Assembly: GCA_029948255.1 (NCBI GenBank)
Contig: JALIZF010001714.1
Coordinates: 62,001 to 126,000 of the forward strand
DNA length: 64,000 bases
Reading direction: 5' to 3'
From: Telmatactis stephensoni
Taxonomy: Eukaryota; Cnidaria; Anthozoa; Actiniaria; Isophelliidae
Shown: positions 18,937-29,595 of the stretch, one piece after another
Numbering within the stretch: the stretch's first letter is position 1
Layout of the letters: every line of letters begins with the position of its first letter
The notes under the pieces: model-generated
The model's input: the letters and a program-made list of their open reading frames with translations, nothing else
The model's database searches: none
What the model was told of the DNA's origin: nothing
Program-made: the position numbers and the translations under genes

Positions 18937-19807
18937 GTTACGCGACACTTTTCCATGCATTTCATACTCCTAGTGATTTTGTAGTCTATTAATAAGTTTG
19001 GCAAGGGACTTTTTGTGACGTAGATTTCTTATTACAATTTTGTTATGGCTAGTTGTTGGACCTCGCATGGGCAGGACCAACTACACAAAAATATGCTAGC
19101 CTAGGCATTTACCCTAGATTTTATATTTCATCTTAGTTCTAGATTTGTAGGTTCGGAATAGTCCCAAGCCTTTACCAAATGGTTTTGTAGGTTTAGTACG
19201 TTAATGTGTGAAGGAATCTTAGAGTATATTCCAGTTTTTACATTATGACGCAGTTATAAGGTGTGATTGAAATTCGAGTAAGATTGACATTTAGAAAGTA
19301 GAGTCCATAACCCAAACAAGACTCACGTTACACTGTCAGGCCTATCCAATCAAGGTGCACACCAGAATCTCCAGATCCGGACCGGCCAATAAAACTTCCT
19401 TGCACAACCTTGATCATGGAGTCTCATTTGCACTATGGACTCTACTTTCTAAATGTCAATCTTACTCGAATTTCAATCACACCTTATAACTGCGTCATAA
19501 TGTAAAAACTGGAATATACTCTAAGATTCCTTCACACATTAACGTACTAAACCTACAAAACCATTTGGTAAAGGCTTGGGACTATTCCGAACCTACAAAT
19601 CTAGAACTAAGATGAAATATAAAATCTAGGGTAAATGCCTAGGCTAGCATATTTTTGTGTAGTTGGTCCTGCCCATGCGAGGTCCAACAACTAGCCATAA
19701 CAAAATTGTAATAAGAAATCTACGTCACAAAAAGTCCCTTGCCAAACTTATTAATAGACTACAAAATCACTAGGAGTATGAAATGCATGGAAAAGTGTCG
19801 CGTAACA
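18936..19807. repeat. LTR-like foldback: two 374-bp inverted arms, 124-bp spacer
   Basis: 18936-19309 is the reverse complement of 19434-19807 with no difference noticed. Each arm begins, from outside, TGTTACGCGACAC. The sequence just outside the right arm reads, on the minus strand, AAGGAGGGGAGTA directly before TGTTACG, a polypurine tract abutting the TG start of a retrotransposon LTR. So this is probably two 5' LTR fragments joined tail to tail, with a remnant of the internal region at 19808-19880. No coding sequence. Confidence 0.88.
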
Positions 19808-19880
19808 TACTCCCCTCCTTAGTTTGGTGTACCTCCTGGTACACGCTGTCGAGAAAATAACTATAAACCCAAATAAAGTC
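19808..19880 (-). other. LTR retrotransposon internal remnant with polypurine tract
   Basis: Minus-strand sequence ending AAGGAGGGGAGTA immediately upstream of the LTR-like TGTTACG. Too short to type the family. Confidence 0.6.
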
Positions 19881-20104
19881 AATATATTTGCATGAGTATA
19901 GCCATGCACAGATAATTGGCATAAAGTTAAAATGGTCACAGATGAGAATGCAAACAGTGAAGGTCTGGTCAATAATTTCATTTCAATGCAATTTTTCACC
20001 ATATGCGTAGTATTTAATATAATTCATATTTCCAAAGTTTCTTAGTAGCACCAGAGACAAAATAACTTTCAAACATACGATAAATGATTTTAATCTTGAC
20101 ATGT
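19881..20104. repeat. 224-bp direct repeat, copy B
   Basis: Second copy of 18713-18936. It reads without interruption into the inverted Penelope segment at 20062, so bases before 20062 are flanking DNA and those after it are Penelope sequence. Confidence 0.9.
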
Positions 20105-20136
20105 TTCGGCATCCTTATGCCATCATCAGAAGAATG
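20092..20136 (-). ncRNA. Hammerhead ribozyme (Penelope type), inverted copy
   Basis: Reverse complement of the motif at 28684-28727: CTGATGA core, helix II GGCAT/ATGCC closed by AAGG, GAAA, then the short self-complementary helix III ACATGT and C at the cleavage position. Helix I is TCTT/AAGA. Confidence 0.85.
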
Positions 20137-20322
20137 AATACAAAGTTCGTTATAAATGCTATATAAACTAATGGTTACAATTGATTGACAGGTAATATAA
20201 TACAATAATGAAGTTTTTAGATAAGCTAATAACTAATCAAATAACAGAAAAGAAAGGAAGTGGTATATAAGATAAACTAAATCTAGACATAAAGTTTATG
20301 GTTTAAAGAAGGTTTTCATGTG

Positions 20323-21333
20323 AAACTTCCTTTGTCTGAGACCAGGCAAAGGAAATGGTGTAGTAATTTTGGATAGAGATGTTTATAAGACGTCTTGTTT
20401 AAAGATTATTAGCGATAAATCTAAGTTCAAATTAGTTAACAAAGACCCTACAATTACTAGAGAATCTAAATTAAAACGGTTTTTAAGTAAACTCAAAAAT
20501 AATGGTAGTCTAGATGATGAAACCTATAAGTTTATTTTCCCTAGAGGTTCTCAACCAGCTAGGTTTTATGGTCTTCCTAAGCTACATAAGTCTAGGCTTC
20601 CTAATCAACCACCACCTTTTAGACCTATAGTTTCATCCATTAGAGCTTATAATTATAACCTAGCTAAATATCTTTGTTCTATACTTAATCCTATTATTCC
20701 ATCTGATTTTACTACTAAAGACTCATTTTCTTTTATTAATGAGTTTCACGGTTTAAATACCAAAAATAAGTTCCTCATATCTTTTGATGTGGAAAGTTTG
20801 TTTACCAATATACCTCTTGATGAAACTATTCAAATAGCTATAGATCTTATTTTTACAAACAATCCTAATTTTCCTATTAGTAAGGATAATCTTAAGGAAC
20901 TTTTTTCTTTTGCTACGTCACAAACACATTTTATGTTTGATGGCAAATTTTATGATCAGATAGATGGGGTCGCTATGGGTTCACCTTTAGCTCCTGTACT
21001 TGCCAATTTGTTCATGGGCTATCATGAGCAAACTTGGTTATCTACGTACAATGGTCCTAAAGTTTTATACTACCGAAGATATGTAGATGACACTATTTGT
21101 CTTTTTCATAACGAAAATCATGCCATGTCATTTTTTAATTATCTTAATTCTAGACATAATAACATTAAGTTTACTTTTGAAAAAGAAATCAATGGAAAGC
21201 TGTCTTTCCTTGATATCTTAATAGACAACTCTAAAGATAAATGTATAACGTCTATTTTTCATAAGAAGACTTACACTGGTCTTCTTACTAATTTTTTAAG
21301 TTTCACGTCTCTCAAATATAAAATCGGTTTGGT
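20323..21333 (+). pseudogene. Penelope-like reverse transcriptase (truncated, interrupted)
   Basis: The frame is open from the truncation point (GNGVVILDRDVYK near 20350) to the insert. RT landmarks: YGLPKLHKSR, RPIVSSIRAYNYNLAKYL, motif A LISFDVESLFTNIPLDE, motif B GVAMGSPLAPVLANLFM, the catalytic YVDDTICL, and LSFLDILIDN. These are diagnostic for Penelope-like RTs, which are related to telomerase. The N-terminus is missing. The frame continues after the insertion at 27853 without any shift once one TA is removed. Confidence 0.93.
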
Positions 21334-21335
21334 TA

Positions 21336-21449
21336 TTGTCGAAATCGTTGCATCGCGACCTCCAAGTTTAAAAGTTCATTTGGATTTTGGTCTTTTCTGC
21401 GACAATCAATCAGTTTGGGGGCGGAGCTTATGTAGATTACCGCTGACCA
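21336..21449 (+). repeat. Left terminal inverted repeat, 114 bp
   Basis: Pairs with 27737-27850. It includes GGGGGCGGAGCTTATG, a GC-box-like segment just upstream of the SAM gene start at 21532, so the repeats may double as promoters for both genes. Confidence 0.93.
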
Positions 21450-21531
21450 TTATATTTAGCACTCGTTCTCGTATTACATGTGCATGCGGTACATACACGA
21501 TCTGCATTTATCGTTTTTGTTTTGCTCAAAA

Positions 21532-24500
21532 ATGACTTCTCTTTCTTTAAGTACAATTGAATATGAGGATGTAGGTATTGTTTTACCAGATTTAGAAGAA
21601 ACACAAATATGGATAAATTCCAACGAAACGGTAAGTATCTCAATCAATGCTGACAACGCTGTTTTTGCCAAGTTTTCACTCAACTTCTACCTGTGGCTGT
21701 AGTGAGAAATTATACTTGAATTCTTGTGCTTTTGGCGTAGCATCTAACTAGAAGCACATTTTATTTTTGTACATCCAGCGTGAAGTTGCCTTGTACTCAG
21801 AAACAAGAGATGGTAAGGTGGAAGGAGTAGAGCACGCCCCTTTCGTGTTACCTTATCGATGGACGTATGATACACTCGTGAAGTGCATCAAGGATTATGT
21901 TGTAAATCGTTTAAATCTAGACGCAAGATTGAAAACAATATACTATAAGAAAAGCGGCAAAAGTCGTCAAGTAGTAGCAATAAAGTCAGACCACGATATT
22001 CCCTCTTTGTTGGCGGAGTACCCACTGATGACAAAGAAGGGCAAGACCTCACGAAAGGCAACTATGGTGTTAGCAGTGGATCTGGAGCTAAAAGCACCAA
22101 AGACACCAAAAAGAGAGAGTTACACTATTCTCTGACAGGTTAGAATAACGGGCTATCAAAACTGGGTTGTCAGCAAATCTGCAGTTTGTTATAAGATTGG
22201 GTCCAAGATTCGAATAAGGGATCCGGAGCTTCACATTATTTAAAAGATGCCCATATTTTCTAATCTCAAACCAACTAATTCCAACTCATAGAACAGAGGG
22301 GTTCAAAATTTTAAAGGATACACCTTTTGATGTACTAACCAATTTCAAGCGAGGAGAGGGGGGTCCCTGGATACCCAAGGGTACGGCCCCTGGATCTACC
22401 CATTACCATGTACTGTATAGTCCCCTTTAACTATATCTAGTAAATGATCACATGGGAAAGAAGTCAATTTCCTAAATAGAGTCAAATGTGGGGCTTCCCT
22501 TTAGAATCTGTTTTATTCATGCAATATCCAAAGTTGTACAAATAAAACAAATTCCTAAGATTGTTTGATTCAAGATGGGAATGAAATTTTTTTGCATGCA
22601 TGCACTTTGTCAGTTTGGTAAGCCTTAGTAAAAGTCAAGAGTTATTTAAATGATTAATGGTTATTATTTTAGAAGATGAAAAGACACCAATAATTATTAG
22701 ACGTTCGCCAAGGCTAATGGCAATGAGCTGTTCGAGTACTAGCACCTGTGAATTGGTATCAGCACCTACATTTATGGATGTGTTCTTGTTTGAAGTTAAA
22801 AAATCAAGTAAAGGGGATCCCAAGCTCTCTAAAACAGCAAGTGTGATACATGATGTTTCAACTGAGACAACTTTGCAAGAGCTAAAAGTGCTTCTTAGGC
22901 AGCATCAAAGCAAATCCTCAGCTATGTTTGTTCCGACCATTGGTTTGTATTGGTTGAGAAAAGGCTCAAAGCAAATGGTGGAGCTCAAAACAGAAGTTGA
23001 CTTTTCCTCTTGTAAAGAGGAGTATAAAGATCCTAAAGAAAAAAAGCTATCATGCATCCGTATTGGATGTGCTTCAGTTGATGTAGGTGGGACATCGAGT
23101 GGCTCAGGTAAGGACATGAAAATGGATGGATACAAATTGAGATGTAAGATTAACCACATGCACTAGTGTAGCATAAAATGGTACAAAAACAATTATTATG
23201 AATTTACATGCAGAGTTTGACATGCTCTCTCTCACTGATACCAGTTTTAAGTTGATTAAAACAATAATCAGTGAATTTTATCCATTCCCTAACCGTGTGA
23301 AACTCGGCAGTGCCTTGCATGTTCTTATTTCCTCTTCTGTATAGGCATTGCATGTTTGCATGGCTGCTTCACAAGAGAGATCCAACAAAATACTGTAATT
23401 TAAATAGTTAAGCCAGTGACTGAGTCAAAAGATAAATTTCCATAAGAGCCTTTGCATGTAAATCCAATTTGATTATTAAATAATAATATTAACAATAATT
23501 CATTAAATTTGCAGGAATTACTCCTATAGACAGACCAGCCAAAAGAAGTCTAGAATATGAATCAGATTTGACAGACGCAATGGAACTGGAGCTTGTCCAA
23601 GCAGTTTCTAAAAATCCTGGCACTAAATCACACAATGACACATGGAATGATGTTCACTGTGATTTAGTGCGGGATTTAGAAAAGAAAGGAACCATTGTGA
23701 GATACAGCATTCGACATCTGAAATTGTGGACCGACCTTATCATAGATGGAAAATCTGCAGGAGTAGGTGATGAACCCAACTGGGAAGAGTTCATAGACGT
23801 AATTGGTGTGCCCCCAAAGAAAAGGAGAGACAAATCAGTAGGAAGCCCAGAAACAAGTACAGATGATTTTTTAAAAGCAATGATGATCCAAAACCAGAAA
23901 AACACAGAAGTGTTCCAAACCTCTTTACTAGCAATTCTTGCCAGTCAACATCAGGTAATAAGACAGAAACACTGCTGTGAGTAAATATTAACCAACACAA
24001 ATAGGAGAATAAGAAACAAAATATTAGTATGAAGAAATTTATTGAAAATTCACTCATATTTCATATTTTCACTTTCATAGTTCATATTTTCACTTTCATA
24101 TTTTCACTTTCCTAAAACAAATCATTCACACAAACTTTTTATGAGCAATTGTCAAACATGAAATTTTTCTAGATGACTGCCATTTTGTGAGCCTTTCATT
24201 ATTTTACATGTATTTGAAATAGGTTGCTTAGCAACAGTGTAATGTTCCCCTAAGTCATGTGTATTTGTAATTTTCTCTGTTTAATTTTTCTTTTACTCTT
24301 TTAGAACAGACTTAAGTGGCTAATGAAATGTACTCTGGGATTATAACTGTTTGTTTGCTTAATTTCCATAATAGTGCAGCATTGGCATAGAAATAGAAAT
24401 ACTGTCAACAAAAAGTTTTAACCCCATTTGAACTAGATAACAACCAGCTATACACAATTATACACATCTTCACCTTCATTCTTTGTTGCCACATTTTAGA

Positions 24501-25179
24501 ACATGTGATCTTATTCTGGAGTAGATTTTTTCACTGTATATTTTAGCATGCTCATCACAAGAGAACAATTCTCAAGGGATTGTCACATGGACTGAAATGG
24601 GGAATTTGCATACAGAGGCAAAGAGGTCTATTGACATGAAAAAAATGTACCCACAGAGAGAATAATCAAATTGTGGTCATTAATTCCCAACACTAATATC
24701 ACATTAAAAATGTGCAAATTGCAGCAAATATGTGGTTTCTTGTTCTCTCAGCTCTAGTGCTTTGCAATATTAACTGATGCTTTATATAAATTTTATTCAA
24801 TATGTAAACTGTGTAGCAGAGTCCAGTGCTATCTGGTAACAGATTCAACCCCCAGCTGACCTCCACACCCTCATTCTCACCATCAACCAAGCTGCCCAAC
24901 ACTTTTCAAGTCTCACCATCAGCATCTACAGAGAAAAGCTATCTGAATGAAGGCAAAAAGAATGTTGCTTCTTATACACCTTCAGAGGTTATTGAGTTTC
25001 TCGATGCTAATAATCTTGGCTCCTTTGTACCACAATTTGTTGAGGCAGATATTGATGGCCCTCTTTTTGCAAGTTTATGTCATCCCCATTTGGGATCTAG
25101 CATTCTACAAGGTGTGGGGATTAACAAAGAAAATGGAGAGAAAATAGTGGAAGCAATAAGAAGACAAATGGGTCGATAA
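21532..25179 (+). CDS. Transposon accessory gene: SANT/Myb-like and SAM domains, multi-exon
   Basis: Exons bounded by clear GT-AG sites: 21532-21630 (ATG, MTSLSLSTIEYEDVGIVLPD), 21779-21812 or longer, 22673-23107, 23515-23955 and 24821-25179. The 23515 exon has a Trp/charged helical region (DAMELELVQAV...TWNDVHCDLV...SIRHLKLWTDLI) resembling SANT/Myb-type DNA-binding modules, then a PPKKRR nuclear-localisation-like motif. The last exon has a Ser/Pro-rich linker and a SAM domain (SEVIEFLDANNLGSFVPQF ... GVGINKENGEKIVEAIRR). A strong donor at 21813 has the right phase for the exon at 22673; reading through it instead gives a 122-aa frame ending at 22135. Polyadenylation signal AATAAA near 25407. 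SAM domains make homo- or hetero-oligomers; the role in transposition is unknown. Confidence 0.75.
21813..22135 (+). CDS. Alternative exon 2 extension of the accessory gene
   Basis: The frame after the 21813 donor stays open for 107 codons and looks protein-like (RWTYDTLVKCIKDYVVNRLN, then KTIYYKKSGKSRQVVAIKSD). The fold may be ubiquitin- or PB1-like, but that is a guess from pattern only. It ends at TGA 22133-22135, directly before CAGGTTAG, another donor-like site. It could be a retained intron isoform or an exon that recently gained a stop. Confidence 0.5.
22136..22672. other. Intron of the accessory gene
   Basis: No coding signal; contains a G-rich tract (GAGGAGAGGGGGGTCCC near 22351). 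Ends in a pyrimidine/AT tract and TTTTAG at 22672. Confidence 0.5.
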
Positions 25180-25681
25180 ATGCTGTACAAATGAGAACAG
25201 TGATGATGATTTATCACACTTCTAGAGTTTCTGACTGAACTTAATTTTACACAAACAAAAAAACAACAGTTGAATAATTATTAGAAGAAGCCACAGTCTT
25301 GAAAGAATCCTCTACTTTGTTGAGCTGTAATCTGTTAATCAAAAAATGTTGTACGAGGTTTGTTCGAATTAAGTAACTGAAGAAAAACTAAAATTTTTGT
25401 TCAGTCAAATAAAGCCTATCTCAGCCATTTTTTTGAATTTTCAAACTCAGTTTTTGTTAGAGATTGAATATCTTTTTGACTGTTTTTTTTTTTTTGTTTC
25501 ACTCTATATTTTCAAAGATTGAATAGAGAAAGGGGGTACTGAAAGATTCCTAGTGAATTTTTCAGATATGTTTAGAAACCAAAAAATATTTGTCAGCAAA
25601 ACACTCAAATCTTAAGGGGGTGAGGGGGATCAAGGATATTGGTGGGGATTGGGGATAAAGAGATCTCAACTTATATGCTCT
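25180..25681. other. Convergent 3' region between the two transposon genes
   Basis: Holds the polyadenylation region of the accessory gene (AATAAA near 25407) and G-rich sequence GGGGGTGAGGGGGAT near 25615. No ORF. Confidence 0.5.
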
Positions 25682-27668
25682 CTAACAAGAACCCTGAGTT
25701 TGAAAAAAAAAAAAATGGATGTGGACTTTAATATAATGTACAGTACCTGTTGCAAAGCTAATTCAAAACATCTTTGTGGGTATTTTATGCATAAATCTGG
25801 ATGTCTCTTTAACCACATCTTGGCGCAACCAAATGCTTTCTCAATAGGGTTCATGTCCGGAGAGTATGGTCTGAGTAATGAACAGTAAAGTAATTAGGGG
25901 TCTACCATTTAACTTAATAAGAAGGGCCCAACTGAAAAGGGGGAGGCACCTCCCCCATTGGACCGCCTTGGATCTGCCACTGTATCTCTCAATTATAGAT
26001 ATCTTTGATTTAAAGATACAAAACCTAGAAAAATATACATGTTACTGTTATTTATAGCATAAATTTCTACCAATTTAGTAAGATATATATAGAAATTTGG
26101 ACAACCAATATTGATGTTGAAAAAAAATACAAAGTTTCATGCAGTTAATAAAATTGTGCTAGAATTCTCTTTTAAAAGAGCTTTGTTATAATACATAATT
26201 CATGGGTCTGCATGATACCAAATGTCCCCAAGCATGTAATTTATATTTCCTACATGTTCATATTCATTACATGGTTACTTCAAAATAAAGTTTGTTAGAT
26301 CTTCCAGTTTAAATAAAGTATTTATTATTATTATTATTAAGTTGCACACTTACGGCAAGAACATTACTATGCCACCTCTGTTTCTGACAGCTGTAATGAC
26401 AGCAATTGACATATGAATGGCACAGTTATCCAATACTACCACAGAACATTTTTCCCTTCTGGCTGCTGATCCCACATATGGCAATACAAAGTTATTCATA
26501 GCAAATTCAAACTGTCTCTGATTATAAGCACCAACTATTGTATGAGATGATTCAATCCCATCCATATTAATAGCACTCAGAACACTGTAGCGGGTTCCTC
26601 TGGTAAAATTGCCATTTACAGAGATCCTCGAGCCTTTTAAGCCTCTGCCAAATTTCCTCTTGTGAAAAAGAACAAACAAACAAATATTATAAAAACAGTA
26701 TTAAACACTATTGGATTAATGGGGATTAAATGGAAGGAAAGCAGCCTTTCCACCCAGATTTAGGAAAGATAAAAACAAGGGACACGTATAAAATGGGAAA
26801 GTAAGATGACAAATGTTCATGTACATACAGTATTTCATGTCATATTTGTGTAATGCAGATTTCTACACCCTCCTGTACAGAACTGGCTGAATTACCTGAA
26901 AAGTTCTTTCATCCTTAGATGATTCATCGATAAAAAGAAATTGATGAATTCCAAACTGTGACATTCTTCGACGAAATTCAGCACGATGCCTATCATTTCT
27001 CTGTTTTGCAATGATGTCCAGCTGTTCAATATGTAAGATAAACTTAATAATACAATATATTGATCAACAGGAAAAACAATTTAAAATTTTGACGACATTT
27101 GAGTATCTATGAATGCAGGCGGGGGTATAAATATGAAGTTTGCCAAACTTTCCCCTCCCACTCCTGAGATAAAACATTGATAACTGCATCACCTTTCTTC
27201 GCGAAAAGCCCATTTTGTGTAAGCATCTGTTGATAGAGGAAACTGAAAATGTTCTCCCTGTCAAATATTCCAACCAATCTTTTAACTCGTCTTCGTAGAC
27301 TTCGGGATATTGTGAAATAATGTGTTTCATCATCAGGATATCTTGAGCTGTCATGGCAAAAAAGTACAGTACCATTCAGAGCTGTAAATGTACAACAGAA
27401 AAGCTACCAAGCAAACGCTAAATGAAGTTGAGGAAGTAAATATAACTATTATAAACTTGTTATAAACTTGAAGCTTACCTCGAAGCTGTCTTATCTTTGC
27501 AGGCCTCGGCGGATATTCAATAGAGTTGTTATTTTGGAATATTTTTTTAATTTTCTTCACAAAGGTTTCGCCCACGTGCAAACGTTGGGCAATCTCCTTT
27601 GCACCCCATCCTTCCCTTGACAAAAAAATTACTCTCCATCTCAATTCTCTGCTATATTCTCGAGTCAT
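25682..27668 (-). CDS. Spliced DD34E Tc1/mariner-type transposase, six exons, about 303 aa, intact
   Basis: Exons on the minus strand: 27668-27479 (ATG, helix-turn-helix with GWGAKEIAQRLHVGETFV), 27347-27193 (second DNA-binding part, DWLEYLTGRTFSVSSINRCL), 27021-26896 (first catalytic Asp, FLFIDESSKDERTFQ), 26658-26354 (second Asp, VVLDNCAIHMS), 25870-25747 (PPYSPDMNPIEKAFG with the Glu) and 25693-25682 (three codons and a stop). All introns are GT-AG, phases agree at every junction, and the last two catalytic residues are 34 apart. The final tiny exon is the least certain. No lesion seen. Most Tc1/mariner transposases are encoded by a single exon, so five introns are unusual. Confidence 0.9.
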
Positions 27669-27736
27669 TGTTTACATGGGAAGATGATCGTGTATTTGAT
27701 CAGTTGATCATGAGCTGAGGGATCGAAAGGCGCGTT

Positions 27737-27850
27737 TGGTCAGCGGTAATCTACATAAGCTCCGCCCCCAAACTGATTGATTGTCGCAGAAAAGACCAAA
27801 ATCCAAACGAACTTTTAAACTTAGAGGTCGCGATGCAACGATTTCGACAA
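27737..27850 (-). repeat. Right terminal inverted repeat, 114 bp
   Basis: Reverse complement of 21336-21449 with two differences. It lies 68 bp upstream of the transposase ATG. Confidence 0.93.
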
Positions 27851-27852
27851 TA

Positions 27853-28522
27853 AAACTTTAATTGATATAGCTTTTAAAATCAACAACACTCAGAAAGGCT
27901 TTCAATCGGACCTTAATGATCTTACACAAACACTTAAACGTAACTCCTTTCCTTCTCATGTCATAGATAAAGCTTTTAAACAATATCTCAGCAACACAAA
28001 CAATGCAGTCAATTCAAACGGCTCCTCTCAAGTTAACGACACTTCACTTGAAGTTCGTTATTTTAAATTACCTTACATCGGTAACTTTTCTAAAATAACT
28101 CAAGCTAAAATTAAAAAACTTTGTAAACTCTTTTGTCCGGAATTTAACTTAAAACTTGTTTTCACGTCTTTTAAAATTAAACAGTTTTTCAGTTTTAAAG
28201 ATCCTATTCCAGATGCTCTTAAATCCTGTGTTATTTATCAATTTACATGTGCGGGATGTCAATCCCGTTATATCGGTGAGTCTTCTCGCCATTTTTCAAC
28301 AAGGATTAAAGAACATATTTTTACGGATAAAAACTCGCATATCTTTAAACATCTCAAACAATCTAAAAAGTGCCGTGATAAATACTCTCTTGCTTGTTTT
28401 AAAATTCTAGACACTGCTCAATCTCTTATCTATCTTAAATTAAAAGAAGCTTTCTTTATTGAAACGTTAAAACCTGAACTTAACGTCCAGGTTAAACACA
28501 TGAAAACCTTCTTTAAACCATA
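27853..28522 (+). pseudogene. Penelope-like linker and GIY-YIG endonuclease domain
   Basis: Continues the RT frame after the insertion: TLIDIAFKINNT, SHVIDKAFKQYL, then SLEVRYFKLPYIGNFSKITQ. The GIY-YIG nuclease begins CVIYQFTCAGCQSRYIGES with the Arg-containing helix (SRHFSTRIKEHIF) and ends at a TAA at 28522 after TFFKP. The nuclease makes the target nick used to prime reverse transcription. The frame is open, so the element was probably intact until truncated and interrupted. Confidence 0.92.
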
Positions 28523-28683
28523 AACTTTATGTCTAGATTTAGTTTATCTTATATACCACTTCCTTTCTTTTCTGTTATTTGATTAGTTATTAGCTTATCT
28601 AAAAACTTCATTATTGTATTATATTACCTGTCAATCAATTGTAACCATTAGTTTATATAGCATTTATAACGGACTTTGTATTC

Positions 28684-28727
28684 ATTCTTCTGATGATGGC
28701 ATAAGGATGCCGAAACATGTCAAGATT
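28684..28727 (+). ncRNA. Hammerhead ribozyme of Penelope-like element
   Basis: TTCTT-CTGATGA-T-GGCAT-AAGG-ATGCC-GAAACATGTC-AAGA: all conserved core bases of a type I hammerhead, helix II of 5 bp, a minimal palindromic helix III and helix I pairing TCTT with AAGA. Cleavage is predicted after C28721. Such minimal ribozymes are established components of Penelope-like terminal repeats. The inverted copy at 20092-20136 has the same sequence. Confidence 0.88.
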
Positions 28728-28757
28728 AAAATCATTTATCGTATGTTTGAAAGTTAT

Positions 28758-29290
28758 AATTCATATTGCAGACAATTAACACTAACCATGCATTTGTTAA
28801 CAGCATAATTCTGCATGATATCCTACGTACATGTACAGCATGAATGAATGAGCATCTGGTGCTCAGGGTAATCATATTTCAAAAAGACTACCAAAAGTAT
28901 TTTAAAGAGATTTGTTATCAGCTCTTAATAAATAAGTGTCTTTGTTGCTACATATTCATGAAAATATTATTATAAATAATTTATAAAAATGGACAGCATC
29001 ATTTGAAAAAAATGATAATTATGAAACTGATTGAGTAACTTTGAGCAAATCAATGGCTAAATGTCTCTTAGGATATACAAATATTTATTGTACTCTAAAA
29101 CAATTCAAATGACTTTCCTGGTAGGTTGCCATCCGTTTGCTCTTGTGGTGATTGAACTCAGTTTATTTCTTAGAGCCTGTTTGATTGCTGATACAGTGCT
29201 CCCTTTCCTCACTGCAAAATCTGAGAAGAAAAATAAGAAAAAATAAGCAAAACAATGTCACTAAAAAGCATGAAGGTTATCAGCTAGCAG
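28758..29290. other. Intergenic, no gene seen
   Basis: AT-rich DNA beyond the Penelope 3' end. The 61-codon frame at 29061 ends in a Lys-rich tail encoded by A-runs and is probably chance. Confidence 0.4.
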
Positions 29291-29595
29291 TAGGCCATCA
29301 ATTGAAGAAGCTGTCCAGACCATCGAAGCCATGAAGCAAAAAGGCCTTGGGGATGTTTCCACAAGCAAAACTAAGGCTTTTGTGAAGCAAATACCAGATA
29401 AAGTAGATGGTGCTCTCCTGATGAATGAATATGGATTGGATGTGGATGAGTATACCCAATTGTTTCTTGCAAGGGATATGGAACTGAAAGAGCAACACAA
29501 GTCATATATCCTAAATCTTTCAGGAATTGGGTGTAAAGTCACTGAATTTGAAGAAAAAGAAAAGGAAAATACTGACTCCTCCAACACAATATAAG
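29290..29595 (+). CDS. Orphan terminal exon, unknown protein
   Basis: Coding-like frame after an acceptor-like ATCAG near 29283, reading SRPSIEEAVQTIEAMKQKG ... QIPDKVDGALLMNEYGLDVD ... and ending in an acidic Glu/Lys tail with a TAA at 29595. Balanced amino-acid use and charged helices argue for real coding; I do not recognise the family. No upstream exon of the same gene identified. Confidence 0.45.

Larger units (their letters stand above)
21336..27850. mobile_element. Large TA-flanked DNA transposon, 6,515 bp, two divergent-cargo genes
   Basis: Terminal inverted repeats of 114 bp (21336-21449 and 27737-27850), beginning TTGTCGAAATCGTTGCATCG and matching at 112 of 114 positions. TA duplicates at 21334-21335 and 27851-27852. 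Deleting the element restores the Penelope frame (K-I-G-L-V-K-T-L-I-D). Carries a plus-strand multi-exon gene (21532-25179) and a minus-strand six-exon DD34E transposase (27668-25682); the genes converge. The near-identical ends suggest recent movement. Confidence 0.93.
20062..28757 (+). mobile_element. Penelope-like element with inverted 3' segment, split by a 6.5-kb insert
   Basis: Excluding the insertion at 21336-27850 (plus one TA), about 2.2 kb of Penelope-like retroelement. 20062-20322 is an inverted copy of 28497-28757, containing the last codons of the GIY-YIG ORF and the hammerhead ribozyme; 5' truncation with inversion is a common integration product. The body then reads as RT (20323-21333) and, beyond the insert, linker and GIY-YIG endonuclease (27853-28522). 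Confidence 0.88.
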
